Shown: one piece after another, positions 17,845-26,789 of the stretch
Layout of the letters: each line of letters starts with the position of its first letter
Numbering within the stretch: position 1 is the stretch's first letter
Assembly (NCBI RefSeq): GCF_014196505.1
Contig: NZ_JACIDW010000010.1
Span: forward strand, 84,093 to 148,092
DNA from: Rhizobium metallidurans
GTDB taxonomy: Bacteria; Pseudomonadota; Alphaproteobacteria; Rhizobiales; Rhizobiaceae
Length of the DNA: 64,000 bases
Direction of reading: 5' to 3'
Position numbers and translations under genes: made by a program
Notes under the pieces: generated by a model
Database searches by the model: none
The model's input: only the letters and a program-made list of their open reading frames with translations
Told to the model about the DNA's origin: nothing

Positions 17845-18016
17845 GATCTTGCTCTGGTCTTGCGAGCAGGCACAGGCGCGTCGCGGGCATCAGCCTTCAT
17901 CGCGCGCGTATGCTCAAGCTCGGGGATCTAGAAACATGCAGGCGAGCAAAATGCTCACACTTGCAGTGCCACGAGGGGCGGACCAGGAAGAGGTGTCGAG
18001 AAACGGTCTCTGGTCA

Positions 18017-18040
18017 GCCCTGCAAACGCATTTGCAGGGC
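18017..18040. promoter_or_regulatory. Perfect 10-bp stem-loop between ABC-F and DUF6984-like genes
   Basis: GCCCTGCAAA-CGCA-TTTGCAGGGC lies in the 293-bp gap 17845-18138. It is upstream of the ABC-F gene and downstream of the next gene, both on the minus strand. No T run follows on either strand, so it could be an attenuator, an operator or a weak terminator. The rest of the gap holds no convincing gene. Confidence 0.35.
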
Positions 18041-18138
18041 GTTGACGGGGCCACGCTGGCGATTGAATCGGAAATGTATCGTCACGCGCAACCCTCCTTT
18101 CTCAAGTATCACAGCGATAGCATCGCGGCGGCGAAAAC

Positions 18139-18525
18139 TCAACCGTGATGCTCGTGCACCGTGATCAGGAAGATCGCGTCGGCCTCGATCGCCTTCAGGA
18201 TCGCGCCGCCGTCGCTGCGGTAGATTTGTAGCTCGCAGAGCATCCCGTTGGCCGAAAACAGGATGATATCGACAAGCGGCCCATAGGGATCGGCGACCTC
18301 CTTGTCGTCGAAATAGCCCGACGCGACGGGGTGCGCCGGCAGTTCGGTGGCCGCTTCAAGCCTGTCGCGCGGGCGAAGTCGCAGCGAGCCGAATGCGTCG
18401 ATCTCGGCGGCGCGGTAATGGTCGCAGTCCCAGGCTGGCGGCAACTCGCCGCGCGCGGCGTGTCGCGCCAGTCGCTGGATGATCTGCTTTTCCGCGGTGT
18501 TCAACTCTCTCCAAATCAACGTCAC
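18139..18525 (-). CDS. Conserved hypothetical protein (DUF6984-like)
   Basis: 128 residues, soluble, no signal peptide. The layout (RELNTAEKQIIQRLAR at the start, then VADPYGPLVDIILFSANGMLCELQIYRSDGG) resembles small proteins annotated DUF6984, with a C-terminal beta-rich part; the family call is from memory and tentative. It follows the HerA-like gene by 34 bp on the same strand and may share its transcript. Confidence 0.65.
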   Translation of the reverse strand: MTLIWRELNTAEKQIIQRLARHAARGELPPAWDCDHYRAAEIDAFGSLRLRPRDRLEAATELPAHPVASGYFDDKEVADPYGPLVDIILFSANGMLCELQIYRSDGGAILKAIEADAIFLITVHEHHG

Positions 18526-18559
18526 GCGGTCGCTTCCGAAAAGAGTTGAGGGGTTACGG

Positions 18560-20116
18560 TCACCGTTTCAGGCTGCCGAGGATGCCGCGCACCAGCGCCC
18601 GCCCGACCTGGGTCGCCACGGTGCGTGCCACGCTCTTCATCGCCGCCTCCACCACCGTCTCGCGCTGGTAGCCGCCGGAGCGGGGGCGCGCTTGCGCCTG
18701 CTTCTCGTCCTTGTCGTCGTCGCCGAAGCCGGGCAGCGTCCAGCGGCCGGATGCGCTTCCTTCCGTCGGCTGTGTCGGCTGCGCCTGCTTGGCGGCATCG
18801 GAATCCGACGCCTTCTGCGCCCGCGCCGCCAGGATCTCGAAGGCGGATTCGCGGTCGATATCCTCGTCGTAGAGGCCGAGCACCGGGCTCTTGTCCATCA
18901 CCTGCTGGCGCTCCTGATCCGTCAGCGGCCCGACACGGCCGGATGGCGGCCGGATCAGCGTACGCTCGACGATCGATGGCGCGCCCTTGGCCTCCAGCGT
19001 CGAAACCAGCGCCTCGCCGGTCCCGAGCGTGGTGATCACGGTGGCGCAGTCGAAGGCGGGGTTGGGACGGAACGTATCGGCCGCCGTCTTCACCGCTTTC
19101 TGCTCGCGCGGCGAATAGGCGCGCAGGGCGTGCTGCACCCGGTTGCCGAGCTGCGCCAGCACCGTTTCCGGCACGTCGAGCGGGTTCTGGGTGACGAAAT
19201 AGACACCGACGCCCTTGGAGCGGATCAGGCGCACCACCTGCTCGACACGCTCGGTCAGCACCTTCGGCGCGTCGTTGAAGAGCAGATGCGCCTCGTCGAA
19301 GAAGAACACCAGCTTCGGCTTTTCCGGATCGCCCACTTCGGGCAGCTCCTCGAAGAGTTCCGACAGCAGCCAGAGCAGGAAGGTGGCGTAGAGACGCGGG
19401 TTCATCATCAGCTTGTCGGCGGCCAGCACCGATATCTGGCCGTAGCCGCGATCGTTGGTGCGCATGATGTCGGTGATCTTCAGCGCCGGCTCGCCGAAGA
19501 ACTGCTCGGCGCCCTGCTGCTCGAGCACCAGCAGCGCGCGCTGGATCGAGCCGACCGAGGCCTTGGAGATCAGCCCGTACTGGCTGGAAAGCTCGGTGGC
19601 GTTCTCGCCCATGTAGTTGAGAAGGGCGGAGAAATCCTTGAGGTCGAGCAGCGGCAGGCCGCCCTTGTCGGCGATCTTGAAGGCGATGTTGATCACGCCT
19701 TCCTGCGGCTCCGACGCATCCATCAGCCGCGCCAACAGCAGCGGCCCCATCTCGGCGATGGTGGTGCGCACCCGGTGGCCCTTTTCGCCGAACAGATCCC
19801 AGAAGATGACGGGGAACTGGTCCGCTTCGTAATCGGCGAAGCCGATCTGCTCGGCGCGCTTGGTCATCCAGTCCTGCGGCTGGCCCTTCATGGCAATGCC
19901 GGAGAGGTCGCCCTTGATATCGGCGCAGAAGACCGGAACGCCGGCTCTCGCGAAGCCTTCGGCCAGCACCTGCAGCGTCACCGTCTTGCCGGTGCCGGTG
20001 GCGCCGGTCACCAGCCCGTGGCGGTTGCCGTATTTGAGCTCCAGATATTCGGGGGTGTTGATGCTGTCATCAGGGTTGCGGCTGGTACCGATGTAGATCT
20101 TGCCATCCTCGAGCAT
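18560..20116 (-). CDS. HerA-like (DUF853) P-loop ATPase
   Basis: 518 residues from the ATG at 20116, chosen because GGGAG lies 8 bp upstream and the family normally begins MLEDGKIYIG. It has Walker A GATGTGKT (about 38-46), Walker B KLVFFFDEAHLLF, an arginine-rich C-terminal ATPase half (ALRAYSPREQKAVK) and a low-complexity Gln/Pro-rich region before the C-terminus. This matches the DUF853/HerA-type ATPases common in proteobacteria. They are related to DNA-translocating helicases, but their substrate is unknown. No NurA-like nuclease gene is adjacent. Confidence 0.88.
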   Translation of the reverse strand: MLEDGKIYIGTSRNPDDSINTPEYLELKYGNRHGLVTGATGTGKTVTLQVLAEGFARAGVPVFCADIKGDLSGIAMKGQPQDWMTKRAEQIGFADYEADQFPVIFWDLFGEKGHRVRTTIAEMGPLLLARLMDASEPQEGVINIAFKIADKGGLPLLDLKDFSALLNYMGENATELSSQYGLISKASVGSIQRALLVLEQQGAEQFFGEPALKITDIMRTNDRGYGQISVLAADKLMMNPRLYATFLLWLLSELFEELPEVGDPEKPKLVFFFDEAHLLFNDAPKVLTERVEQVVRLIRSKGVGVYFVTQNPLDVPETVLAQLGNRVQHALRAYSPREQKAVKTAADTFRPNPAFDCATVITTLGTGEALVSTLEAKGAPSIVERTLIRPPSGRVGPLTDQERQQVMDKSPVLGLYDEDIDRESAFEILAARAQKASDSDAAKQAQPTQPTEGSASGRWTLPGFGDDDKDEKQAQARPRSGGYQRETVVEAAMKSVARTVATQVGRALVRGILGSLKR

Positions 20117-20313
20117 GCGAAATGTCTCCCTGCCGGCGACCAAAGCCGATTGCGTCGAAATGCGGTGCGTATAATCCGCATGTTCATTGTAATATGCTTT
20201 GACTGTTATAAGCAGGGACCGCAATGCCGACAACTGTCTGCATTAAAAGGAAAACTGGATAAGCGATCATCGCGTCGCGGACGCCTTGAGTTGCCACACA
20301 AAGTCGATTAACG

Positions 20314-20329
20314 TTGACGTTAACGTCAA
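20314..20329. promoter_or_regulatory. Perfect 16-bp palindrome TTGACGTTAACGTCAA
   Basis: The sequence equals its own reverse complement. It sits 8 bp upstream of the AGGAGG ribosome binding site of the DUF2267-like gene and inside the divergent region shared with the HerA-like gene (20117-20348). It looks like the operators of MerR-family regulators of the LiuR type. That similarity is from memory, and no such regulator is in the window. Confidence 0.5.
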
Positions 20330-20348
20330 TAAAACCAGGAGGATGACG

Positions 20349-20744
20349 ATGAATGAAATCGTGGATCAGATCGCCGCGCGGGTCGGCATTCCGTCGGAAG
20401 TGGCCGAAAAGTCGCTCGGCATGATGCTTGGCTTTCTCCAGCGCGAAGCGGCCGACGGCCCGGTCGCCAAGATGATCGAAGCCATTCCCGGCGCATCCGA
20501 TCTGGTGGCCCAGTATAACGGCGCCGGAGAAAGCGGCGGCGGCGGCCTTCTCGGCAGCCTCATGGGCGCGCTCGGCGGCGGCGGCATCATGGCGCTCGGC
20601 CAGCAGCTGATGTCGGAAGGTCTCGGCATGGGCGAGATCACCGCGCTCGCCAAGGAAACCATCGCGATCGCCGAACAATATGCCGGCAAGGAAGTCGTCG
20701 ACGAGGTCGTGGCCTCGGTGCCGGGTCTCAGCCAGTTCGTTTGA
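20349..20744 (+). CDS. Small conserved protein (DUF2267-like)
   Basis: 131 residues. Start at the ATG at 20349, six bases after AGGAGG (20337-20342), rather than at earlier in-frame codons. The N-terminal helix (NEIVDQIAARVGIPSEVAEKSL) resembles DUF2267-type helical proteins. A flexible Gly-rich centre (about 64-80) precedes a second helical region (GEITALAKETIAIAEQYAGKEVVDEVV). There is no signal peptide or membrane helix. It is monocistronic between a palindromic operator and a terminator. Confidence 0.75.
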   Translation: MNEIVDQIAARVGIPSEVAEKSLGMMLGFLQREAADGPVAKMIEAIPGASDLVAQYNGAGESGGGGLLGSLMGALGGGGIMALGQQLMSEGLGMGEITALAKETIAIAEQYAGKEVVDEVVASVPGLSQFV

Positions 20745-20769
20745 TCGGCTTGGCTTGACGAGTAACGAC

Positions 20770-20795
20770 AACGGGCGGAATTTCCGCCCGTTTTG
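20770..20795 (+). terminator. Rho-independent terminator after the DUF2267-like gene
   Basis: ACGGGCGG-AATTT-CCGCCCGT (20771-20791) followed by TTTT, 27 bp beyond the stop codon. Confidence 0.88.
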
Positions 20796-20891
20796 CGTTA
20801 GACCAAGGGCGCTGCGATGGCGGATGAGGCGGCCCCAAGCGCCGACATTCGTGGCCCGGTGACATCACGCCCGAACCCGAACCCACAACTC

Positions 20892-21320
20892 CTACTGCGT
20901 CGCCCCGATCAGCTGCATCCACACGCCCGCCTGATCGCGCGCCGTCTGTCGGTCGGCCTCGTCGAGCGCGTTGCCGCCGCAGAACGTTTCCACCGACGCA
21001 CGGTCGGCATCGGCGGTCGTTGCGTGTTTGGAACCCACGATCACATGCCGCCACGCGCAGCCGAGAACCCGGTCTTCGACGATCGCCTTGTCGCATCCGG
21101 TGCTGAAACACTGCGCCACCGCCTTCTGGCTGTCATAGGCGCCGCCCACCGCGCTCGCATAGGTCGCCACCCAGGCGGCCCGGGTGTTGCGGCAGGCAGC
21201 GGGCGTGGCGCTGAGGCTGCACGATGTCGTGGCGAGATAATCCCTGGCTGGCGGGAAGTTGGCGAATGCGGCCAGATTGACGCATCCGCAAGCCAGAAGT
21301 GCCGCGGCAAACCACTGCAA
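20892..21320 (-). CDS. Cys-rich exported hypothetical protein
   Basis: 142 residues from a TTG at 21320 that follows AAGGAGG by 5 bp; a longer frame to 21389 lacks a ribosome binding site. The N-terminus (MQWFAAALLACGCVNLAAFANF) is a signal peptide. The mature part carries paired cysteines (SCSLSATPAAC, CFSTGCD, GCAWRH, FCGGN), consistent with periplasmic disulfides. I do not recognise the family. It is convergent with the DUF2267-like gene. Confidence 0.65.
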   Translation of the reverse strand: MQWFAAALLACGCVNLAAFANFPPARDYLATTSCSLSATPAACRNTRAAWVATYASAVGGAYDSQKAVAQCFSTGCDKAIVEDRVLGCAWRHVIVGSKHATTADADRASVETFCGGNALDEADRQTARDQAGVWMQLIGATQ

Positions 21321-21479
21321 TATCGCCTCCTTCGTTGCGCGACAACACGGCCGGAGAGATGCATCGCACGATGAATCACCTCGGGCCAAATCAGCTGTGA
21401 ATGTATGTGTTATCGCCGCTCGCCGAAAGTGGGTTTCGGCCCGGAAAATCGATCCTGGCGCAATCGGGCCGGATGGGGG

Positions 21480-21689
21480 TCAGTGCTTGCTTTTCGTCTC
21501 GCGTGCAAGCTTCAGGATGACGTCGTCAGCCGCGTCGGCGAGAGCCATGGCGATTTCGGCGGCTTTCCACCCTCTCTTTTCCCCGTCACGGATCAGTTCG
21601 AAGAGCATTGGCTCGAATTCGGACCGGCAGGTCTCCATTCGCTGGTCTGAATTGGATCGATTCTTGGAAGACTGAATATCCGTCATCAT
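21480..21689 (-). CDS. Small hypothetical protein behind a CtrA box
   Basis: 69 residues from the ATG at 21689 (GGGG five bases upstream; the adjacent ATG at 21686 and TTG at 21692 are alternatives). It is a soluble, mostly helical polypeptide (FELIRDGEKRGWKAAEIAMALADAADDVILKLA). The codon-compatible composition and upstream TTAA-N7-TTAAC element support a real gene. The function is unknown. Confidence 0.65.
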   Translation of the reverse strand: MMTDIQSSKNRSNSDQRMETCRSEFEPMLFELIRDGEKRGWKAAEIAMALADAADDVILKLARETKSKH

Positions 21690-21748
21690 CAATACCCCAG
21701 ATTAGAGGGTAGATTTAGCAAGGCCGCTGAAGAGCGCAAGTAAATATG

Positions 21749-21764
21749 TTAATCGCTCATTAAC
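21749..21764. promoter_or_regulatory. CtrA binding site TTAA-N7-TTAAC
   Basis: TTAA TCGCTCA TTAAC matches the full alphaproteobacterial CtrA consensus on both strands. It lies 60 bp upstream of the 69-residue protein gene. Confidence 0.6.
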
Positions 21765-21789
21765 AATTCGCTTTTTTTGCCTGAAATGA

Positions 21790-21858
21790 GCAAAAAAACA
21801 ACTAGGAAGGCGAGAAGGGCCCGTCGGGGTGTGACGGGCCCCCGCCTTCTTTGTCGCA
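21790..21858 (-). terminator. Long hairpin with T run, minus strand; possible small RNA 3' end
   Basis: GGGCCCGTC / GACGGGCCC (inner stem) and GAAGGCG / CGCCTTC (outer stem) form a two-stage hairpin at about 21807-21856. On the minus strand it is followed by a run of seven Ts (21792-21799). It lies about 190 bp beyond the zwf stop and could end either the zwf message or a short RNA starting near 21885. The remainder of the gap 21690-22050 is AT-rich and holds no convincing gene. Confidence 0.6.
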
Positions 21859-22050
21859 CTGGAAAAGCAACGCCGTAAGCAGTAAAAGCTTGGATGCGGG
21901 CAAGTAACCGGTCAACTTCTACCTTTTTTGTACTTGGCACCGCCTTTCAGCGGCGAAGCGAGCGTTTACCCGTAAGTTATTATGGGTTTATTTCCGCAGT
22001 GCGATGAAGGCGCTCCATGAACAAGGATATACTAACATAAGAGTGTATTT

Positions 22051-23574
22051 TTATTGCCGTGCGCTTTTTTGGTTGTGGAGAATGACGCCCAGCTCGTGCC
22101 ATTGCCGGCCATCCCGCGCGATCAGCTCGTCGGCGCAGGTCGGTCCCATGCTTCCGGGCAGGTAGGGTTCCGGCTGCTCGTCGCTCTTGCCCCACAGATC
22201 GAGGAAGGGCTGCACGGCGGCCCAGCCAGCCTCGATGCCGTCGGCGCGCTGGAACAGCGTCTGGTCGCCGATGAAGAGATCGTAGAGCAGGGACTCGTAG
22301 CCGGTCATCTTACCGATATCGAATTTGTCGGCATAGCGGAAGTCGAGCGACACGGGCACGGTATCGACGGAAAGCCCCGGCGACTTGATCGACAGCTCGA
22401 CGCTTAAGCCTTCATCCGGCTGCACCTGGATGACCAGCCGGTTCGGCGGCAGGCTGCGCTTGATGTCGGTCTCGCGAAACTGCGCGAAGGGCACCTGCCG
22501 GAAGGTGACGACGATCTCCGTGTCGCGCGCCTTCATCGCCTTGCCGGTTCGGAGATAAAAGGGCACGCCCGCCCAGCGCCATGTATCGACATAGAGCTTC
22601 AGCGCCACGAACGTCTCCGTCCTTGTGTCGGGCGACACGTCCTTGGTCTCGCGGAAGGCGGTGACCGGATTGCCGTTGAGCGGCCCGCCCGTATAGACGC
22701 CGCGCACCCCATGCTCGGCTGCCTCGTCGGGCGTGTAGATCCTGAGCGCGCTGAGCGCCTTGCTCTTCTCGCTGCGGATTGCCTCGGCCCCGAACCCGTT
22801 CGGCGCCTCCATGGCGATCATCGCCAGCAGCTGGAACAGATGGTTCGGCACCATGTCGCGCAGCGCGCCCGTCGCGTCGTAGAACTTTCCCCGGCTGCCG
22901 ACATCGACGGTCTCGGCGGCGGTGATCTGTACGTGGTCGATATAATTGTTGTTCCACAGCGCCTCGATCATCATGTTGGCGAAGCGCGTGGTCAGGATGT
23001 TCTGCACCGTCTCCTTGCCGAGAAAATGATCGAGCCGGTAGACTTGGCTTTCCGCGACCTTGGAGAGGATGCGCTCATTGAGCGCCTTGGCCGAGGCAAG
23101 ATCCGTCCCGAACGGCTTTTCGATGGCGATCCGGCGAAACGCGCCGCCGGTCTCCTTCGTCAGCCCGTGTTCGGAAAGCTTCTCCACGATCGTCCCGAAG
23201 AATTGCGGCGGCACGGCGAGATAGAAGGCGGCGTTTCCACTCGGCGCCTTCTCGAGCCGCGCCTTGATGTCGAGATAGATCTCGTCCCTGGTGAAATCGC
23301 CCGACGTATAGGCGATCCGCTGGCGAAGGCTTTTCCAGCCGTCGCTTTCGGCATGCGCCCCGCCATCGTCGAGCGTCTTCAGGAAATCGTCGAGCCGCGT
23401 CACCAGCATCTGATCGTCGCCCGGCTCGATGCCGACGCCAAGAATGCGGAGATCCTCGCCGGTGAGCCCGCTCTGCGTCAGGTTGATGATCGCGGGAACA
23501 AGCAGCCGCCGCGTCAGGTCTCCGGTGGCACCGAAGATGACAAGCGTGACTGGCGGGCTGGGAGCTGCGTCCAT
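22051..23574 (-). CDS. zwf: Glucose-6-phosphate 1-dehydrogenase
   Basis: 507 residues from the ATG at 23574, preceded by AAGGAG; the upstream frame adds only an 18-residue unconserved extension. It oxidises glucose-6-phosphate with NADP+ to 6-phosphogluconolactone. It shows the N-terminal dinucleotide motif VIFGATGDLTRR, the IEKPFG segment and the active-site DHFLGKE motif. No pgl or edd gene accompanies it, unlike the usual rhizobial zwf-pgl-edd operon, and the N-terminus (MDAAPSPPVTLVIFG) differs from the classic rhizobial form. It may be a second paralogue; that is inference. Confidence 0.93.
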   Translation of the reverse strand: MDAAPSPPVTLVIFGATGDLTRRLLVPAIINLTQSGLTGEDLRILGVGIEPGDDQMLVTRLDDFLKTLDDGGAHAESDGWKSLRQRIAYTSGDFTRDEIYLDIKARLEKAPSGNAAFYLAVPPQFFGTIVEKLSEHGLTKETGGAFRRIAIEKPFGTDLASAKALNERILSKVAESQVYRLDHFLGKETVQNILTTRFANMMIEALWNNNYIDHVQITAAETVDVGSRGKFYDATGALRDMVPNHLFQLLAMIAMEAPNGFGAEAIRSEKSKALSALRIYTPDEAAEHGVRGVYTGGPLNGNPVTAFRETKDVSPDTRTETFVALKLYVDTWRWAGVPFYLRTGKAMKARDTEIVVTFRQVPFAQFRETDIKRSLPPNRLVIQVQPDEGLSVELSIKSPGLSVDTVPVSLDFRYADKFDIGKMTGYESLLYDLFIGDQTLFQRADGIEAGWAAVQPFLDLWGKSDEQPEPYLPGSMGPTCADELIARDGRQWHELGVILHNQKSARQ

Positions 23575-23637
23575 GATGATCTCCTTGATGTGGGAGGGGG
23601 AAGATAGAGCGGGTGGATGGGGTGCCAAGCGGCGGGG

Positions 23638-23928
23638 CTACGCTGGCGGATCGACGGGCGGCCATTGTCGCGCCGTGTGGAGAAGTGTGAGTATCCAGAT
23701 TGTTCCGTCGTCGATTTCGTAGACGAGACGATAGTGCGGGTGCGGAATTACTTCGCGGGTGCCCGCCACGGTTCCCTGACGCCCAAGATAGGGAACGCTT
23801 GAAAGCCTGCGCGCCGCCTTGCTGAAAAGATTATCGATGCGGAACGCGGCGGATGGGTTATCGGCGGCAATGAATTGGACAATGGATAGACGATCGAGCT
23901 CGGCTTGCGGGCTCCAGGCAACCTTCAC
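23638..23928 (-). CDS. parE: ParE/RelE-type toxin
   Basis: 96 residues with the ParE/RelE toxin fold: VAWSPQAELDRLSIVQFIA at the start and PHYRLVYEIDDGTIWILTLLHTARQWP at the end. The start overlaps the antitoxin stop by 4 bp (ATGA). ParE relatives poison gyrase, while RelE relatives cleave mRNA; the sequence does not settle which. Confidence 0.88.
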   Translation of the reverse strand: MKVAWSPQAELDRLSIVQFIAADNPSAAFRIDNLFSKAARRLSSVPYLGRQGTVAGTREVIPHPHYRLVYEIDDGTIWILTLLHTARQWPPVDPPA

Positions 23929-24206
23929 AGGCCACCATTCTCGATTTTCTTGCGGAGGGCTGCGAATGTCGCCTCGACGGCTTCGTTCGACCGTCCTTTT
24001 CCTGCGGCGATCGATTGCCGGGCAACTGCCACCTTGGATTCCAGAAAGCTGGCATATTCCGGCGAGACATGCTGTTGCTCTACGTAATCGCGTACCAGAT
24101 CAGAGACGATTTCGCCCGCAGCCCGGTTCTCTGCCTTGGCGGCAGCGAGAAATTCGGCATGCAGCTCAGGATCGAGCGTGATTTCGACGACAGCATTCTT
24201 GGCCAT
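23925..24206 (-). CDS. Antitoxin paired with ParE/RelE-type toxin
   Basis: 93 residues from the ATG at 24206, chosen for GGAGG six bases upstream. The N-terminal segment KNAVVEITLDPELHAEFLAAAKAENRAAGEIVSDLVRDYV is a ribbon-helix-helix domain, and the C-terminal helix should wrap the toxin. It overlaps the toxin gene by 4 bp. Antitoxins of this type usually repress their own promoter; I saw no clear palindrome in the 76-bp upstream gap. Confidence 0.85.
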   Translation of the reverse strand: MAKNAVVEITLDPELHAEFLAAAKAENRAAGEIVSDLVRDYVEQQHVSPEYASFLESKVAVARQSIAAGKGRSNEAVEATFAALRKKIENGGL

Positions 24207-24282
24207 GGCCAACCTCCATCTCTGCGCCAAAGATATAGCTGAGACGGCGCCCCCACAAGATGAAAGACGCCATCTCCCAACT

Positions 24283-25053
24283 CTACCCCTTCACCGCCAC
24301 CACGAATATCCGCGGAAACCGCAGCAACACCCGCCCGTCGGACATCTCAGGATAGGCCTTCTCCACCCGCGCCAGATAATCCGCCAGAAACGCCTCGCGG
24401 TGCGCCTCGCCGGCATGGTCGAGATAGGGGCGAAGGCCGGTGCCCTTGACCCATTCGACAATCGCCGCCGCGTCCGCCATCGGGTGGTTGTAGGCGGTGT
24501 GCCAGATATCGACGCGCCTGGCCTTGCCGATCAGCCGGGAGTAATAGCTGGAGGGTGCGGGCAGGGGGGCGCGGCGCACGCTCCTGGCCTCGAAGGCGGC
24601 CTTCCAGGGGCCGGCATGGGCGGTCTCTTCCATCAGGAGATGCGTCGGCTCCGTGAGGTTGTCGGGCATCTGCACGGCAAGCGCGCCACCGGGCGTCAGC
24701 CCATCCATCAACCGTTCGAAGATATCGAGATGATTGGGCAGCCACTGGAAGACGGCGTTGGCGAAGAGAAGATCGACCGGCTGCTTCGGCTGCCAGGTCG
24801 AAAGATCGGCCTCGACGAAATCGGTGCCGGGCAGCCGCTTGCGCGCCGCCTGCAGCATGTCGCGGTCGCTGTCGAGGCCGCTGACGCCGGCGGCGCCGTA
24901 GCGATCGATGATCAGCTCCGTCGAGTTCCCCGGGCCGCAGCCGAGATCGACGGCGCGTTCGATGCGCTCCATCGGCACCTGCGCCAGAAGATCACGCGCC
25001 GGGCGTGTCCGCTCGTCCTCGAATTTCACATACTGGCTTGCCGACCATGCCAT
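24283..25053 (-). CDS. tam: Trans-aconitate 2-methyltransferase
   Basis: 256 residues from the ATG at 25053 (GGAGC upstream), which also avoids overlap with the terC-like gene. It is a SAM-dependent methyltransferase: motif [14 protein letters not shown], then [13 protein letters not shown] and [15 protein letters not shown], characteristic of Tam. The enzyme methylates trans-aconitate, a spontaneous by-product that inhibits aconitase. It lies 19 bp after the TerC-CorC gene on the same strand, so the two are probably cotranscribed. Confidence 0.92.
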   Translation of the reverse strand: MAWSASQYVKFEDERTRPARDLLAQVPMERIERAVDLGCGPGNSTELIIDRYGAAGVSGLDSDRDMLQAARKRLPGTDFVEADLSTWQPKQPVDLLFANAVFQWLPNHLDIFERLMDGLTPGGALAVQMPDNLTEPTHLLMEETAHAGPWKAAFEARSVRRAPLPAPSSYYSRLIGKARRVDIWHTAYNHPMADAAAIVEWVKGTGLRPYLDHAGEAHREAFLADYLARVEKAYPEMSDGRVLLRFPRIFVVAVKG

Positions 25054-25072
25054 GTTGGTTCTCGCTCCTGTT

Positions 25073-26632
25073 TCAATCCGCGTCTTCGATACGCTTGATC
25101 CTGATCTTGTCGATGTTGCGGCCATCGAGCGATACCACCTCGAATGTCAGTTCCTCGAAGCGGATCGTCTCGCCCGTTTGCGGCAGATGCCCGAGCCGCC
25201 ACAGGATGAAGCCCGCCAGTGTCGAGAAGCGGTCGGTCTCGTCGACCAGATCGACGTCGACAAGCTTGGAGGCATGGCGGATGTCGATCCAGCCGTCGAC
25301 CGTCAGCGAGCCGTCCTCGCCGCGCTCGATCGAAAGCTTCTCCTCGTCCTCGTCGGGGAACTCGCCGGCGATGGCCTCGAGCAGGTCGGTGGGCGTCACC
25401 ATGCCCTCGAGAGCGCCGTACTCGTCGAGCACGATGGCGACCGCTTCGCTGGAATGGCGCAGCTGTTCCATCAGCTTCAGCGCGCTGATGCTCTCATGCA
25501 CCACGAAGGGCTCGCGGATCGAGCGCTCGACATTGATCGAGCCGTCGACGATCAGGTCGCGCAGGAGGTCGCGGGCGCTGGCGACGCCGATGAAATTGTC
25601 GAGGCTCCCCCGCGCCACCGGAAAGCGAGAATGGCCGACGTCGACGATGCGTCGCTGCAACTCGTCCTGCGGCGCGTCGAGGTCGAGCCAGTCGATATCG
25701 ATGCGCGGCGTCATGATCGACTTGGCGGAGCGATCGGCCAGTGTCAGCACGCCGTGGATCATGTCCTTCTCCTCGTTGGAGAACACTTCCTCCTCCGCTG
25801 CCTGTTCGGCGATATGGTCGGCGGTCGGGCCGAGCGTCACCTGCGGCCGCTTGCCGCCCAAAAGGCCGAGCACGGCGTCGGCGGTGCGCTCGCGGATGTT
25901 GGTGGGCGTGATCAGCCGCTCGCGATTGTGCCGCGCCAGCTGGTTCAGCGATTCGATGATGACCGAGAAGCCGATCGCGGCGTAGAGATAGCCCTTGGGC
26001 AGATACACGCCGAAGCCTTCGATGATCAGCGAGAAGCCGATCATCATCAGGAAGCCGAGGCACAGGATCACGACCGTCGGGTGCTTGTTGACGAAGCTCG
26101 TCAGCGGCTTCGACAAGAGCAGCATGACGCCGATGGCGATGATGACGGCGATCATCATGACCGGCAGGTGCTGCACCATGCCGACGGCGGTGATCACGCT
26201 GTCGAGCGAGAAGATCGCGTCGAGCACGACGATCTGCACGATCACCTGCCAGAAGACCGCATGCACCACCTTCTTCTCGGAGGTCTCGACATGGCCCTCG
26301 AGCCGCTCGTGCAGCTCCATCGTGCCCTTGAAGAGCAGGAACAATCCGCCGATGAGCAGGATGATGTCACGGCCGGAGAAACTGAACTCCATAACCGAGA
26401 AGAGCGGCGTCGTCAGCGTCACGATCCAGGCGATCGAGGCGAGCAGCGCCAGGCGGATGATGAGGGCGAGCGCCAGGCCGATCAGGCGGGCGCGATCACG
26501 CTGGTGCGGCGGCAGCTTGTCGGCGAGAATGGCGATGAAGACGAGGTTGTCGATGCCGAGTACGATCTCGAGCACGATAAGGGTTGCGAGACCCACCCAG
26601 GCGGAGGGGTCGGACATCCAGTCGAAAAACAT
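25073..26632 (-). CDS. TerC-type membrane protein fused to CBS and CorC/HlyC domains
   Basis: 519 residues from the ATG at 26632 (a TTG lies one codon earlier). Residues 1-240 are a TerC domain of about seven helices with the acidic membrane motifs LEIVLGIDN and [10 protein letters not shown]. Two CBS domains follow (about 295-425, including [13 protein letters not shown]), then a C-terminal CorC/HlyC transporter-associated domain ([18 protein letters not shown]). This is the YoaE/YegH architecture. TerC proteins are linked to metal-ion (often manganese) export, so that is the best guess. A 22-bp palindrome lies 158 bp upstream. Confidence 0.9.
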   Translation of the reverse strand: MFFDWMSDPSAWVGLATLIVLEIVLGIDNLVFIAILADKLPPHQRDRARLIGLALALIIRLALLASIAWIVTLTTPLFSVMEFSFSGRDIILLIGGLFLLFKGTMELHERLEGHVETSEKKVVHAVFWQVIVQIVVLDAIFSLDSVITAVGMVQHLPVMMIAVIIAIGVMLLLSKPLTSFVNKHPTVVILCLGFLMMIGFSLIIEGFGVYLPKGYLYAAIGFSVIIESLNQLARHNRERLITPTNIRERTADAVLGLLGGKRPQVTLGPTADHIAEQAAEEEVFSNEEKDMIHGVLTLADRSAKSIMTPRIDIDWLDLDAPQDELQRRIVDVGHSRFPVARGSLDNFIGVASARDLLRDLIVDGSINVERSIREPFVVHESISALKLMEQLRHSSEAVAIVLDEYGALEGMVTPTDLLEAIAGEFPDEDEEKLSIERGEDGSLTVDGWIDIRHASKLVDVDLVDETDRFSTLAGFILWRLGHLPQTGETIRFEELTFEVVSLDGRNIDKIRIKRIEDAD

Positions 26633-26789
26633 CAATGCTGTAACGCGGCCACGTCGACGGGACCGCTCCTTCTGCGATGAAAATAGGAAAGGCGGACGGC
26701 GGCGGCGACAGACCGTCGGCGATCGATTTCCGCGATGGACAAGAAAAGAGCCGCCCTGAACGCGGCTATGTCAGGCTTGGCGCCGACGC

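Noticed and set aside
17936..18148. 70-codon plus-strand frame in the gap upstream of the ABC-F gene
   Set aside because: No ribosome binding site, contains the 10-bp stem-loop, and overlaps the next gene's stop region; no similarity recognised.
21749..21940. 63-codon minus-strand frame with one hydrophobic stretch
   Set aside because: It runs through the strong terminator-like hairpin and has no ribosome binding site.
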